Below are positions 14,032-25,239 of a stretch of DNA of 64,000 bases, one piece after another. Each line of letters starts with the position of its first letter. The stretch's first letter is position 1. The notes beneath the pieces were generated by a model that saw only the letters and a list, made by a program, of their open reading frames with translations, searched no databases and was not told the DNA's origin. Source of the stretch: Amoebidium appalachense (Eukaryota; Ichthyosporea); NCBI GenBank assembly GCA_963693365.1, contig CAVNZM010000010.1, positions 2,666,001 through 2,730,000 of the forward strand, read 5' to 3'. The position numbers and the translations under genes are program-made.

Positions 14032-15404
14032 GGGGGGAGGGGGGTGGAGAAAGGGGGAGGGGGGGGGGGTAGATTATGGGGCAGAGTGAGGGGGGGCGGA
14101 AGAGGGAGAGAGAGGGCAACAAACAGGCAAGTGGTATGTGACCAGTGAGTGGGCCTACAGCTGTACTACGAGGGGGGCATGAGCATGGCCGTGGAGTGTG
14201 ATGTGGGCTATGACCATGCAGCTGCTGCCACGGCAAACACAACCACGGCTGACCCAACTAGCCCGGCAGCGTAGGTGGCCCCCAGCTGAGTGAATGGCTG
14301 CTTGGTGCATGCATTGCGGCAATTTATTCAACTGCCCGCTAAAGGAGTTGTGGCAGTTGGGGGGTGATATTGTTTAGGGGCATTGCCGCAAACATACTAG
14401 GACCTGTATCGTGGACAGTATTTGTGGCATCTGTCGGTGTCGTGGGAGGATTGTGGCCTTTGGCCAGTGGTCGGGAAGGTGTGTCTGTGGTGGCCGGGGG
14501 TGCGATGGGGAAGGAGGGGGGGAAGGGAGGGGGGGGAGGATGAAGGGGGGGGGGGGGGGGGGGGGGAGGGGAGGGGGGGTGAGGGGATGAGGGGGGGGGG
14601 GAGGGGGGAGGGTGATGGTGTGGTGCTAAGTGGTTGCACGTACAGGGGGTGCAGCTAGCGGCAAGGAGGGGGGCAGGCTCAAGTCGCGGCTGATCAACAC
14701 GGTGGCTAACATGGTTGCTGGAACTGGCGGCACCGCCCCCGTCACAATCAGGCTGGCCGTGCAGGTGTCGTGGACGTTATGTGCATGGGGCATATGTGCT
14801 GGGCATGTAGGGGGTGGGCACTTGATTGTTGTTGTTTTTGGATTGCGGGAGACATTTTTTCCATTCCCTCTCTCCCTCTCTCCCACTCTACCTCCCGCCC
14901 TCCGTCCCCTCCCCTCCTTTCCCCCTTCCGTCCCTCCGTCCCTCCTTCCCTCCCTTCCCCGCCGCTCCTTTCCTCCTTCCCTCCCTTGCTTTCTCCCCCC
15001 ACCCCACCCCTCTCCCTACCCCTCCCCTCTTTGCCCTCTCTCACTCTACATCTTGCTCTCCCTCTCCCTCTCCCTCTTCCTCTCCCTTCTCCTTCTCTCT
15101 CCCTTCTCCCCCCCCCCCCCCCCTCCCCCCCCTCCCCCCCGGTGGTCTTCTCACCGATTGCTGGCTTCCACACAGTTGCGGCACATCTACGGGGACCTCA
15201 TTCTGCAGGTGACACCCCCACCAACAGACCGTATATGGTAAACACCCTCCCCCCCCTTCCCCCCCACTTGCCTCGCTTCTGTTTTTCCATCCGCTTGCGA
15301 CAGAAAGGCCTACCTTGGCATTGAATACCGCCGCAGATGATGGAAGGCAACAGATAGGAGTAGGGTCGGGGTGGCTAACAGTGATAAGTGGGGTGCGGAG
15401 TGTT

Positions 15405-15499
<95 letters not shown>

Positions 15500-16958
15500 G
15501 CTGAAGCAGAGATGTGCACGTGCAGGCTGAGCTTCAGGGAGCCCCCCGAGCTGGAGGTGGAGGTGCAGCCGCCACAGGTGGGGCTGAAGGCATTCAGCAT
15601 GGTGGCACTGATAGACTTCATCAAGAGCAAGCTCAAGGTGAATGGCCACACGTGCACACATGTGCACACACATGCACACGTGCGCACATGCGCACATACA
15701 CACGGAGTGCATGCGCAGCACGCAAGATCGTACGTACACATGCCCGCACGCACGCGGGCACACATGCACACATTCACACATGCATGTGTAGCCACAGATC
15801 GTACTTACACACACCCGCGTGCACACCTACGCAGAGGCGCATACACATAACACACACCAGGTGCGCACACACAGGCACACACACAAATATCTGTGCAGCG
15901 CTCACCATGCATGCCTGCAAACCCCCCACAGTGTTACATGCGCACGGGCCCACATTAGGCGTCTCTCTCTCCCCCCCCCCCCCCCCCCCCCTTCCCCCTG
16001 TCTGCCCACGCGGCAAACAAACACACACAGGCACGCACACACACCATCTGTGCAGGGCACACCATGCATGCCACCTGTCATGCATGTTGTGCTGATGTTG
16101 TGTTGGTGTGCAGGAGGTGTTTATGGAGCGCTGGGTGCTACCTGGGATGGCCGACATGCACATGAGCCTGCTCGAGGCCTCCACCAGGCCACCCCCCAGC
16201 CCACACGACGACCACACCGGGTGGGTGTCCTGTGCACACACGTGCACTCACGCCATGCCAGACCTGGCCACCACCTAAAGCACAGCACCACACACAACAC
16301 CTTGCGACTCGTTGACTGCACGTGCATGCACCCACTTGCCCCTTCCTTCCCATATTGTCCACTAAAGCTGTTGAGACCATCTCCCCCCCCCCCCCCCCCT
16401 GGGGCCGCCGCCCAGGGGCTCGTACCAGGAAACACCTGATCACTTTTGAGCAATTCCAGAACTCTACAGTTGGATTTTCCCTGCCGAAACCTACTGCTCC
16501 CCCCCCCCTCCCTGGGGCCGCCGCCCAGGGGCTCGTACCAGGAAACACCTGATCACTTTTGAGCAATTCCAGAACTCTACAGTTGGATTTTCCCTGCCGA
16601 AACCTACTGCTCGAAAGTCTGAATGACTGTGCATTCATCCCTATAGTTGGTGTTGCATGCTTTGCAATGCTATGCCTGAATCTAATGTTACCATCGTTCA
16701 CTACTTATCACCCTGCTGACACCCACCCATGCCTCCAGGCCCACTCCTGACACTGCCCCCGACCGGCCCACCAACCCACCCGCACCACCCCGGCCAGCCA
16801 CAATGCCCCTACAGGCCTCACCGGGCCCAGGCCGGGGCAGTGGTATGGGCCCAGTGTCCCCCGTATCGAGTATGGGCAGTAACATGGGGGGGGTAGGGGG
16901 AGACCAGCCGAGGCCACGGCCACTGGGCAGTAGTGACAGCCTGACTGCGGCAATATGA
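3960..16958 (+). CDS. TEX2: TEX2/Nvj2-like SMP-domain lipid-transfer protein
   Basis: Exons: 3960-4045, 5451-5596, 6073-6186, about 6605-6683, 7124-7252, 7616-7747, 8760-8867, 9494-9610, 9945-10608, about 10646-11201, 11630-11732, 13697-13747, 14161-14270, about 14659-14764, 15176-15208, 15512-15637, 16114-16220, 16739-16958; near 995 aa. Order matches TEX2/Nvj2: an N-terminal membrane hairpin (residues 8-45, [13 protein letters not shown] then [16 protein letters not shown]), a PH-like domain ([12 protein letters not shown], [19 protein letters not shown] segment, [20 protein letters not shown]), a Ser/Pro-rich linker, then the SMP domain ([89 protein letters not shown]). In the family, SMP tubes carry lipids between ER and partner membranes. 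Unresolved: phase between exons 3 and 4, the weak GTCCGT donor at 7748, and a frame change near 10.61-10.65 kb. Confidence 0.88.
4361..4449. repeat. (AC)n microsatellite in TEX2-like intron 1
   Basis: About 40 AC units, with one GC interruption near the left end. It lies in the 1.4-kb first intron, well away from either splice site. Confidence 0.97.
5672..5758. repeat. (GT)n microsatellite followed by G tract
   Basis: About 40 GT units in intron 2, beginning 75 nt after the donor at 5597. It runs into a G-rich block (5758-5788). Confidence 0.97.
6943..7086 (+). repeat. 24-bp minisatellite, six copies, upstream of an acceptor
   Basis: Six head-to-tail copies of a 24-bp unit (begins TCACGTGCCCTAAT, ends GCACGTGCAG), with single-base variants (ATG for ACG in two units, CCG for CCC in one). 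Each unit carries two CACGTG or near-CACGTG palindromes and ends in GTGCAG, the same hexamer that forms the real acceptor of the next exon at 7118-7123. Confidence 0.95.
7804..8498. mobile_element. Foldback (palindromic) MITE-like element, TA-flanked
   Basis: The two halves are inverted copies of each other. The left end GACATGTTTTACCATAACAC is matched exactly by the inverted right end, and similarity continues inward for about 300 bp with few differences. TA flanks both ends (7802-7803 and 8499-8500), the target duplication typical of Tc1/mariner-type insertions. The sequence is AT-rich, unlike the surrounding gene. A third copy of the terminal segment, ending AAAATATGTCTAATAAG, sits near the centre (about 8137-8174), so the structure may be nested. 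It has no transposase and lies inside an intron of the TEX2-like gene. Confidence 0.88.
9749..9916. repeat. Compound (AC)n and (ACTC)n array
   Basis: AC arrays at about 9767-9800 and 9830-9852 are followed by about 13 units of ACTC (9852-9906). The array ends about 30 nt before the acceptor at 9943-9944, which itself follows another ACACACACAG stretch. Confidence 0.95.
11202..11394. repeat. Compound (GT)n array starting at a splice donor
   Basis: The donor of the exon ending at 11201 reads GTGAGTGTGTGTG and passes straight into GT repeats, so donor and microsatellite are continuous. A purer (GT)n block lies at 11336-11384. Confidence 0.95.
11551..11593 (+). repeat. G homopolymer, about 43 nt, after a T tract
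   Basis: A T run (11533-11549) is followed by C and an unbroken G run, 36 nt before the exon that begins at 11630. On the plus strand this would form stacked G-quadruplexes; length in the assembly may be approximate. Confidence 0.9.
11715..13109 (+). repeat. 45-bp minisatellite, 31 identical copies, each carrying exon end plus splice donor
   Basis: The unit begins AACCCCCCGATCATAGAG and continues GTAACACCACAAC. The first copy is the last 18 nt of a TEX2-like SMP exon (encoding N-P-P-I-I-E) together with its donor GAG|GTAACA. The 1395-bp array equals exactly 31 units and I see no substitution between copies. Because 45 is 15 codons, read-through stays in the SMP frame and adds the 15-residue repeat [15 protein letters not shown] per unit. 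Using any of the 31 donors would keep the downstream phase. Confidence 0.97.
13941..14029. repeat. (GT)n microsatellite
   Basis: About 44 GT units inside the intron before the exon at 14161. A T run of about 25 nt lies just upstream at 13847-13871 and a G-rich block follows. Confidence 0.97.
15408..15496. repeat. (GT)n microsatellite next to an acceptor
   Basis: About 43 GT units ending 15 nt before the acceptor at 15510-15511 chosen for the SMP exon 15512-15637. The array takes the place of a normal polypyrimidine tract. Confidence 0.96.
16399..16612 (+). repeat. Tandem duplication, 113-bp period, two copies
   Basis: A segment beginning CTGGGGCCGCCGCCCAGGGG and ending CCTACTGCTC occurs at 16399-16499 and 16512-16612. 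The copies look identical and each is preceded by a C run. Both are in the last intron of the TEX2-like gene. The head carries a short GC-rich palindrome. Confidence 0.92.
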
Positions 16959-17894
16959 GTTTTTGCTGTGTTGATGGCGTGTGGCTGTCTTAGTGGCATC
17001 TACCCATGCATGTGCGCAAACACGAAACGCGTGTATGCGTGCATGCACACATAAGAAGACACATGTGCGCGTGGCCCATACATGTGTCTATGTAGGGATG
17101 GTTTGCTGGACTCGCAAGAAGGCCGATCTCACACGCACAAACCCAATTTGAACTCAAATTTGCTGAGAGCACGCAAGGATGCATGCACGCACAAACACAG
17201 ATACAGACACGTACACATGCACATGCCGGCACGCACAGTGACCAAGACAAGTTGTACACAAGCACTATCTATGGCTGTGATGGAAAACCGTGTTGTGCAG
17301 CTCTTTTGTTGGTTTTTTTTTTTGCTTGTTTGCTGCCTTGCGGCGCCAGCACAATGCATCACGTTGTTTTTAGCTGGGCTTTCACTTTGCATGGCCGCTC
17401 TGAAAGTTCCTTGTGGATGGTAGATGTAATGCACTACATATTGATGTTGGTGGGACGGTAGTAGGGAAAATACTGTATTTTTTTGGGACCAAGTGGTATG
17501 GAATGAAGGCTCGTATTAGCGCCTAGTTAGTTATGTGGCGCCTTGCAGGGATTGCTTGGGAGCGATCATAGGCAGTTAGACTTAATTACTATTGTAGGAG
17601 GATATGCCAGGGCAGATATACCCAGGATGAGGATATGCTACACCAGATACTATATTTGGAGGATATATATACCAGCAGACTATGACTGCAACATGTACAA
17701 ACATCTCAGCATATATGTCACCCTCGGGTACGAACGTGCCGCCAATTATTATAATATGGTTGTGTGCAATATGTACTAATGTAAATGCAGAGCACAGCTT
17801 GAAATGAAACGACATCCTATATGCATGGCTGTGCCATTTTCCTCGTGCCTCATCAGACTCTGTAATATTGACAACAAGTTTGAATTTGTTCAAG

Positions 17895-17930
<36 letters not shown>

Positions 17931-17960
17931 ACACACACGCACGCACGCACACACACATGT

Positions 17961-18039
<79 letters not shown>

Positions 18040-18042
18040 AAA

Positions 18043-18076
<34 letters not shown>

Positions 18077-18934
18077 CTGCTGAAGAGCGGTACAGGGGTA
18101 GGCTATCTTTAAGATTTTCCGAATATAAGATTCTAGCGCTAGATATTTTGAAAAATTCAAGAACCTGGCTAGCCCCCATTGCAGGTACGAAAAATAAGAT
18201 TTGTTCTTGTGGGGTGCTGGAATTACGATGCTCCGACTTAGTCTAGCTGGCTGCGGCCGGAATCCAAGTAATTTTGTATTCGGCCTGCCACTCCTGTAAC
18301 CCCCTCCCTGCTCTTTTTTGTACTGGTATGTCATAAAATATGATCTGGATTGGGCCCCAATATAGCGCTATCACATGGCCCTCAACTGATCATAATCGAT
18401 ACACCAACCTACCCATGTATACTGTACGTACGTGCACTCCACCAGCCTCCTCCTAGGCCTGCCCTACCGTGACCGTGACACTACGCCGGGTCCAGGCAAT
18501 GCCTATTCTCTAACCGCGGTGCACTGCAGTGCACATCATGTTCTTCGGCCACTGCTTTAATTGCCTGCACGTGCGACTGCCAGGTTATACACGGTGTGGC
18601 CTAGAATGTGCTAGCTGCCGTGGTCACTGTATGGCTGTGCAGGTACACTCATCCTCTGTCTGTCAAGGCTGCTGAAAGTTATTGCGACTGGCACATGCAC
18701 TGCAGCACCAACACCCCACCGTCCCAGCGCTGCAATCGTATGGTATGCATGCTGCTACACTATGTATACACACGCACATACTTAGAAAGTTGACCGCCGG
18801 GTCATGGACACTATAGGCGGCTTTTAAACTTAATTCGGCACTAGCTCGGGGGATATTTAATTTACGGATATATATTAAAAAAATGAAGGTGGGCTTTAAT
18901 GAAGTTAAGCAGGCTCTGCGGCCGGTAAGTACGT

Positions 18935-18966
<32 letters not shown>

Positions 18967-19560
18967 GGGGGGGGTTGGCTTATTATGCTCCGGTTCGGTG
19001 GTGACCTGGCCCGAAAGTTGGTCACCGTGTTGGCAATGTTGGTGCACTTGGGAACGACGATGTCCGCTGGGCTCGCCTGAAAATTAGTCGACACCAAAAT
19101 AGTGCCCGGTGCCATTTTTTGCAGCCGTTTGTACTGTTTGAGCAATTTTTTACCCGTATATATTCTACATGAATGACACGCTCGAGCAGCTTGCATAGTG
19201 GCTTTTTTCTTAAAATCTAACATAAGAAATTTGCGCCTAGAGATTTCCATTGTCAGCCATCCGATCCCTGCAGGGGAGGGGGAGGGGGGGAGGGGGAGGG
19301 GGCAGAGGGAGGGGGTAGGCTAGTGGCCGGGCATGGTTGTGGTCACGGTGGTGGTTGTACAAGCCGAAGCGTTGGGCGAGGTGAGTCCGGAAGGGGGAGG
19401 GGTGGGGGAGGAAGGGGGAAGAGGGGGGGGTAAGGGGCCGAGGGGGGGGGGCCCGGGGGCGGAGGGGCGGGGGGAGAGGGGGGGGGGGGGAGGGGGGGGG
19501 GGGGGGAAGGGGAGGAATGAGAGGGGGGGGGGGGGGGGGGGGGGGGGAGGGGGGGGGGAG
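16959..19560. other. Intergenic region without a recognised gene
   Basis: No exon chain or conserved protein is visible. It contains a C run (about 17897-17928), a compound CA array with CG variants (17931-18075), AT-rich stretches around 17580-17780, and a G tract of about 28 nt (18938-18965). From 19270 to 19560 it is almost purely G-rich. Confidence 0.6.
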
Positions 19561-19565
19561 GGGGA

Positions 19566-20053
19566 CTTCAAGGGAGGCCCCAACCACATGGGCAGAGTCA
19601 ACTTGCAAAAAGCAAAAAATTTCTGCAAAAGCGGAATTATTCTGTAAAAGGCGGAATCATTCTGCAAAAAGCAGAATTATTCTACAAAAGCAGAAGAATT
19701 CTGCTAAAACGCAGAATCACTCTGCTTTTAGCAGAATTATTCTGCTATTAGCAGAAATATTCTGCTTTTAGCAGACTTATTCCGCAAAAAGCAGAATTAT
19801 TCCAGCTGCTTTCGACAGCTGAACTTCAGGCTTTTAGCAGAACGATTCTCCTGTTTGCAGAATAATTCTGCTTGTAGCAGAATGATTCTGCAAAAGCAGA
19901 ATGATTCTGCTTTTAGCAAATTGATTCTGCTTTTAGCAGATTGATTTTGCTTTTGCAGAACAATTCTGCTTTTAGCAGAATAATTCTGTTTTTTGCAGAA
20001 TAATTCTGTTCGGAGCACGTTTTAGCCAATGTGGTTGGGGCCTCAAGGGTGCC
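19566..20053. repeat. Hairpin-rich array of GCAGAAT motifs with inverted flanks
   Basis: About 20 degenerate short units of the form AAAAGCAGAATNATTCTGC are strung together from about 19600 to 20015. Many are individual palindromes (for example GCAGAATTATTCTGC). The array is bracketed by an inverted repeat: GAGGCCCCAACCACAT near 19574 and its complement ATGTGGTTGGGGCCTC near 20028. No coding capacity is seen. It may be a small foldback element or an amplified hairpin; the family is not known to me. Confidence 0.8.
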
Positions 20054-20258
20054 ACTGGATGCTTGGACCGGTGGTAATAGTGGTGGTGTTCCGTCACGCG
20101 TGATGGATGGTGGTGGCGGTTACCGTAGTGAGGTGATGGTGGTGCACAGGCATGCTTTTTTTTGTTTCTTTCTTTTTTTTTTTGGGTGTGGCAAGTACAC
20201 GCAGTGGTGGTGGTGGTGGACACCAGGTGGTGGTGGTGGTAGGTGTTGGTGGTACTCT

Positions 20259-20302
<44 letters not shown>

Positions 20303-20327
20303 CTCAGGGGGGAGGGGGCTATATCGA

Positions 20328-20397
<70 letters not shown>

Positions 20398-21885
20398 AAA
20401 AAAAAAAAAGTGCACCACCGTCTGCAGCTTCAAGAACGGTGACCACGGCACCACCACCTCGTGTGATCACAGCTGGTACCACCACTAGCTAGCCAAACCC
20501 CCCCTCCTTCCCCTCCACCTTCCCCTCCGATTCGAGGCCTCCCGGCCCCCCTCCCCCCCCCCCCCCCCAACAACCACCACCACCACCAGGCACCACCACC
20601 ACCACCACCACCACCACCACCACCACCACGTGCACCACCACCACCGCTATCATACAATGGCCCGGGGCTGCAGGAGGCGGCGTTGGAATTCGCCAACATT
20701 TTCGCCAACACGTTGCACAAATTTTTGGCAAAATCCAGCAAGATCATTCACCAAACTTTCTGGTGATGTCGGATGGATAGTTAGGCTATTGACATCGATA
20801 GATTATATTACATATGTTGCACTCCCTTTGAGACTCCCCACCCCCACGTGCACCGACATCACCAACACCGTCCACTGACCCAATAGTCACGTGTACAGTA
20901 GGCGTGTCCTTGTCAAATTTTGCGGAAGGACGCGATAACACAACACAGTGACGTAAGCTGTCTAACCAGATCCGCAATGATGGGGACTGGTGCAAAATGT
21001 TTGATCAGATCAGTTGACAGCTGCCTAAACAGCACTAGATCTGGTACTACCAAAAACACGTGAGGCATAAAAAACCGCAAACAGGAATTTCAAGAAACCC
21101 AAAAGCATAACAAACAAACATTATACTTTAAAGTAAACTACAAATATTGAGGTACTCTATACGTTTTTGCTATTTTTTCTTATTTTTTGATTAATTCTAG
21201 CTATAGGTCTTATGATCAGATCGATCATGTTTTGCTATAGCATTGCGAGCTCAGAAGAAAAAAACCTCGCTCGCTCTACTTTCTGCAGAAATTTTAAACA
21301 GGGATTGCAGTCAGCTAAAAATATATGCTAAAAGTGTTAGTTTTAATGCACCAACCAGAGCCGTTTGTGTTTCTATAAGCTTTGAGTAACCCTACCTGAA
21401 ACCTAACGGTTGCTTTTGGTTGCCTCTTGCCGCTCCAAGTCACGCAAGCTTCAAGGCAGATCCCGTAGATCAGGGTTCGAATCGGAATGCCTCGCGGAAC
21501 CCTGAGCCGCGGCGCCGCTTCAAATTACCCATGATCTATTTTTCTTTTTCTTTTTATGTACATTCGTACCTAAGATACTATATCTTCTTGTATGCATCTT
21601 TACGTAATTAATGATCAAGCTAAAGTACTGTATAATAAAACCTTTCGCGAGCAAGCTTTTGAGGGTTGACAATAACATTAGCTATACTTGTTTTCCGGTA
21701 AAAAGTAAAAACAATTCGGAAATCAACTATATCCCAATCCCAAATGATTTATTCAACCGAACGTTTGTTGGCCAATCACGTACCACACTTCGTGCTTTTA
21801 TGCGCTTTATAATGTTATTCAATCTGGAAATTTTGCCGAAGTCTAATTAGGCGGCTGGCGTCCGTTGCGGGACCCTATCATATAT
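20054..21885. other. Intergenic region: microsatellites, then AT-rich DNA
   Basis: It holds GGT/GGC trinucleotide tracts, a G run (20262-20300), (AC)n with an A tail (20332-20409) and (ACC)n (20570-20645). From about 20900 to 21885 the DNA is AT-rich and featureless. A tRNA-B-box-like GGTTCGAATC lies at 21474-21483 but no tRNA fold is visible. Confidence 0.6.
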
Positions 21886-22196
21886 GGACCACTTTGGATC
21901 TACTATCCCAAAATCGATCAATTTTTTACTTCGCTCAAACTCCCGAGGTTGGCAGCCATAGGGCCTGCAATCAGACGGTCCCCAGCACTAGCCCCACGCA
22001 AACGTTTCGTGTGCAGCTACATAAAGCCTTCACGTTCGCTTCGACTCCCACACGCTGTCATATTGTAGCTGTGCAGCATAAACTTGCGAAATTTTTGTCT
22101 CTTTAACTGTAGTTTTATGTTTAAGTTTTTCAAAAAAAAATTGGGCTGATCTTTGAGTGAATCACACACCCACTTTCACAACACTCGCAATACACC

Positions 22197-22613
22197 ATGG
22201 GTGTCGAAGGTTTACTGCCTGCTTTGGGCGTTTCAGAACAGAAACGCGCCTGCTTTCTTCCCAACTCACTCTCTGGTCATAGAATAGGCATTGACGTGTC
22301 AACCGTTATATACAACGTGATCGCTCAGTCCACCTTTTCCCAACACGTAGCAAAATACAACCACGACAACATTAACATGCCATCCAAAAAATGAGCAAAC
22401 ATCACAAACTCCATTCTGGAAAAGATTAGCTCATACGTTTCAGAGCTCAACTGTATTCCGGTGTGTGTTTTTGGTGGGGAACCGGCACCCAGTAAAGAGC
22501 ACACGAGGGCTGAAAGAATTACTAACAAGAAGAATGCATACAACGCCGGAGAGTATGCTAAGGCTGTCAGCCCCCCCTCCGGCCTGGTACGCCTGGTTAT
22601 GGACACACTGCGG
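22197..22613 (+). pseudogene. XPG/FEN1-like nuclease N-terminal fragment, decayed
   Basis: Translation from the ATG opens MGVEGLLPALG and continues to HRIGIDVSTVIYNV, the pattern of the XPG N-domain (MGIxGL, then GxxxAIDxSxxIY). The frame meets TGA at 22392-22394. The same frame then continues with 70 more family-like residues, including IPVCVFGGEPAPSKEHTRAER, corresponding to the FEN1 block pVFDGxxPxxK. The Asp of V-F-D-G, a metal ligand in FEN1, reads Gly here. After 22613 the frame runs into (CA)n DNA and no XPG-I domain follows. One stop, one lost catalytic residue and 3' loss together indicate a dead copy. Confidence 0.72.
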
Positions 22614-22616
22614 GCA

Positions 22617-22669
22617 AACACACACACACACACAGACACACAGACACAGACACACACACACACACTGCA

Positions 22670-22750
<81 letters not shown>

Positions 22751-22757
22751 ACACACA

Positions 22758-22794
<37 letters not shown>

Positions 22795-22829
22795 ACACAC
22801 ACACCACACAAACACACACACACACACAT
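22617..22829. repeat. Compound (CA)n array inside the transposon
   Basis: CA repeats with scattered GACA interruptions, the purest block being 22677-22745. It begins right where the XPG-like reading frame ends, which suggests that expansion replaced or displaced the rest of that gene. Confidence 0.95.
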
Positions 22830-23075
22830 ACTTATATGAGCTCAGGCTTAAATCATTCTCTTACCCATTTACAAGACATCCCCTTCCTTCCTTCCCCAGT
22901 CTGTCCCACTGCCCCCCCGCCCCCATCCCATCCCCATGATGCCCCCTCCCCCCCCCCTCCCCCCCCCCTCCCTCCGAAATATTGATCCCCCCTCTCTCTC
23001 CCCCCCCCCCCCCCATCCCCCACTTCACCGAAGGCTAACAGCACGGCATAGCCCATGCTCTCCCCCTCCCCCGGG

Positions 23076-23077
<2 letters not shown>

Positions 23078-23152
<75 letters not shown>
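23078..23152. repeat. (CA)n microsatellite
   Basis: About 37 CA units followed by a short (GA)n run, flanked by C-rich blocks, between the XPG-like fragment and the transposase 3' end. Confidence 0.96.
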
Positions 23153-23155
<3 letters not shown>

Positions 23156-23385
23156 AGAGAGAGATATCTGTTCACTGAATCTTGTTTCTCAGACCCTTTC
23201 TCTTCCATCCCTCCTCCCCCCCTCCCCCCCCCCACCCCCCCCCCCCCTCCCACACACCCATCCACCATGCAAAGAGGAAAAAGAAAGATTGAGTGGCAGG
23301 GGTGACCGAAGGGTAGGGGGGGGGGGGGGGGGGGGGGGGAGCAACTGCATTTAATGAACCTCGAACCCATGCCAATACGTGCTCT

Positions 23386-25058
23386 TTATTTTTTTGCCTC
23401 CTCCACCACCAGCGGCCGCTGGAAATTGGTGAGGAAGGCACAGACCAAGAACACAGAGTGAGCAATTTTAAATTGCGTCACGGGGATGGGGGCATTTAGC
23501 CACTTATAGCTCTTGATTCTAGCTATTGCCCTTTCTACGTGAATGTGGAGGGAGGCAATACTGCGGCCTTCGGCTGCCTGCTTCCCCGTAAATTGCCTAA
23601 TACCATCTCTCTTGAAGGGGGCTGGAAACAGTGGAGGCCTGCCATTTCACACTGTTCCCTAATATGCACACCTTTATCTATCATTATGCCCATGCCCTTA
23701 GGTACCTTAGCAATAACACGCGCATTCTGGCACATTATCTTATCGGATGCACCACCCCCATTGGCACCCTCCACTAAGCCCACACGCAGTGAGGGCAAAA
23801 CTCCCACAAGCCACTTTAAGGTATGCCGTTGCTTATAATCACTCCACATGAGAGACGCGAGGTGTGCGTCTGAAGAGATCTCACCAATGATCTCTGTAGC
23901 ATCTAGAATGATACCGGTTTCCCTATACTGGGGACTGTCCTTAAAGAGCTTGTGTGCATCTGCTTCTAATTCTTCCTTCGAAGGAAGGTCAGGAAACAAG
24001 AACTGCACCACCCCAACCAAAAACATAACCCGTGCACGAAATATGGTGCTTACTGTTGCTTCACTTACACCGAACAGGTAGCCCATGTGCTCCTGTGGGA
24101 ATCCCTGCCTCATATACACCAGCGTAAGCAGAATCTCGTTGTCCCAACTGAGTTTTCGAGCTGGACCGTTGTGTGCCTTTGGCTTCCCCTCCATGTTCAG
24201 GTTTGCCCCGCCCACCATCTCGCATATTTCCAAAAACAACGACAAAACGGTCCAGTTGGGAAACCCTGTGTACGTGCTTACTAACTTATCGTTGTCCTTG
24301 ATCATGTCTATGGACATGCGCGTGATCTTTTCCTTCTTTATCGAAAGTAGCTCGTTCTGTAGTTCCAGGTTTTCTTTCAAACTAGCTGTCGTTTCTTTCG
24401 CACACTTTTCCGCCTCTGCTTTCATTTGGTCCACTTTGCATAACGCCATACTTAGCTGCGCAGCCAAACCCTTATTCCCTGCGAGCACACTATTTGCCCA
24501 CACATCTGCTGCAGACAGCTTTTCGTCCCTTTCCTCGATTTGTTTGTCCTTCTCGGCTAGTTCCGCCTCTAGCCTGCGCAACTCGGCGTTTTTCTCGTCC
24601 AACATAGCCTGGAGTTGTTCGATTGTGCACGGGGGGGGCGGTTCCTGTTCCTCCTGTGCGTTTTGGATCTCATCTCTCGCTCGTTTTGCAGCTCTCTCTC
24701 TGCGCTCTGTGTCTAGTTTCCTTTTACGCTCAGCCTCATCCTTGTAATACCCGGGTATTTCGACACCCTCAGGCACCGCTAGGCGTCCGTTGCTTACATC
24801 ATCCGACCACGCTCGCGGAAGGGCCTTGGGTTTTAGAGGTTTGTTTTCACGGTCACCATTCTCAAACTGGTCATCATCAAAGTGGTCGCGGCAAAGCCGC
24901 AGGTTTTTACTGTTTTTCTTTAATTCGACCCATTCTTCAGTGCGTCCCACCCTAAGAAAAACCTCAGTTGCATACTCAGGACCCTTTATTTGTACAAACT
25001 TAGGAACACCGTTTTTCTGTTTTTTGGAACAGAGAGCGTGGTTACACTTCTGGACCAT
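23386..25058 (-). pseudogene. THAP-domain DDE_Tnp_4 transposase with a frameshift
   Basis: The ATG at 25058 is chosen because the THAP zinc finger starts there: Cys5, Cys10, Cys56 and His59 (C-x4-C-x45-C-x2-H), followed by the L-x-x-x-A-x-P box (LKPKALP). A coiled coil follows (IEQLQAMLDEKNAELRRLEA and on), then a DDE_Tnp_4 domain. First Asp lies in ILDATEI and second in IMIDKGVHI; WSDYKQRHTLKWLVG is the family signature between them. The frame breaks in a G5 run on the plus strand (23617-23621). In the shifted frame the domain resumes, with the third acidic residue in IHVERAIARIKSYKW, and ends with TAA at 23386-23388. The unshifted frame stops at 23535. One base lost from the homopolymer explains this; an assembly error is possible. 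Confidence 0.92.
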
Positions 25059-25239
25059 TTTTTCGCTACTGTGCAGGCCCACATAGGGCCGTTAGCCGGC
25101 AGCACATCCTGCACCTAAGCAAAAATGTGCGTGAGCTAACAAACAATTGTTGTATGTAATAAACTTTTTTTGCGAAAACCCTCTTTTTTCCCTTCTAAGG
25201 GTTGGTGGGAAAGTGGTACGTTGCTGCACGTGTTACGCG

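Noticed and set aside
14271-14276. TAG directly after the SMP exon as the end of the TEX2-like gene
   Set aside because: GTAGGT is a usable donor there, and the next exons continue the SMP domain in order.
21421-21500. Possible tRNA or tRNA-derived SINE from a B-box-like GGTTCGAATC
   Set aside because: The bases beside the loop do not form a T-stem, and no A box or cloverleaf could be drawn.
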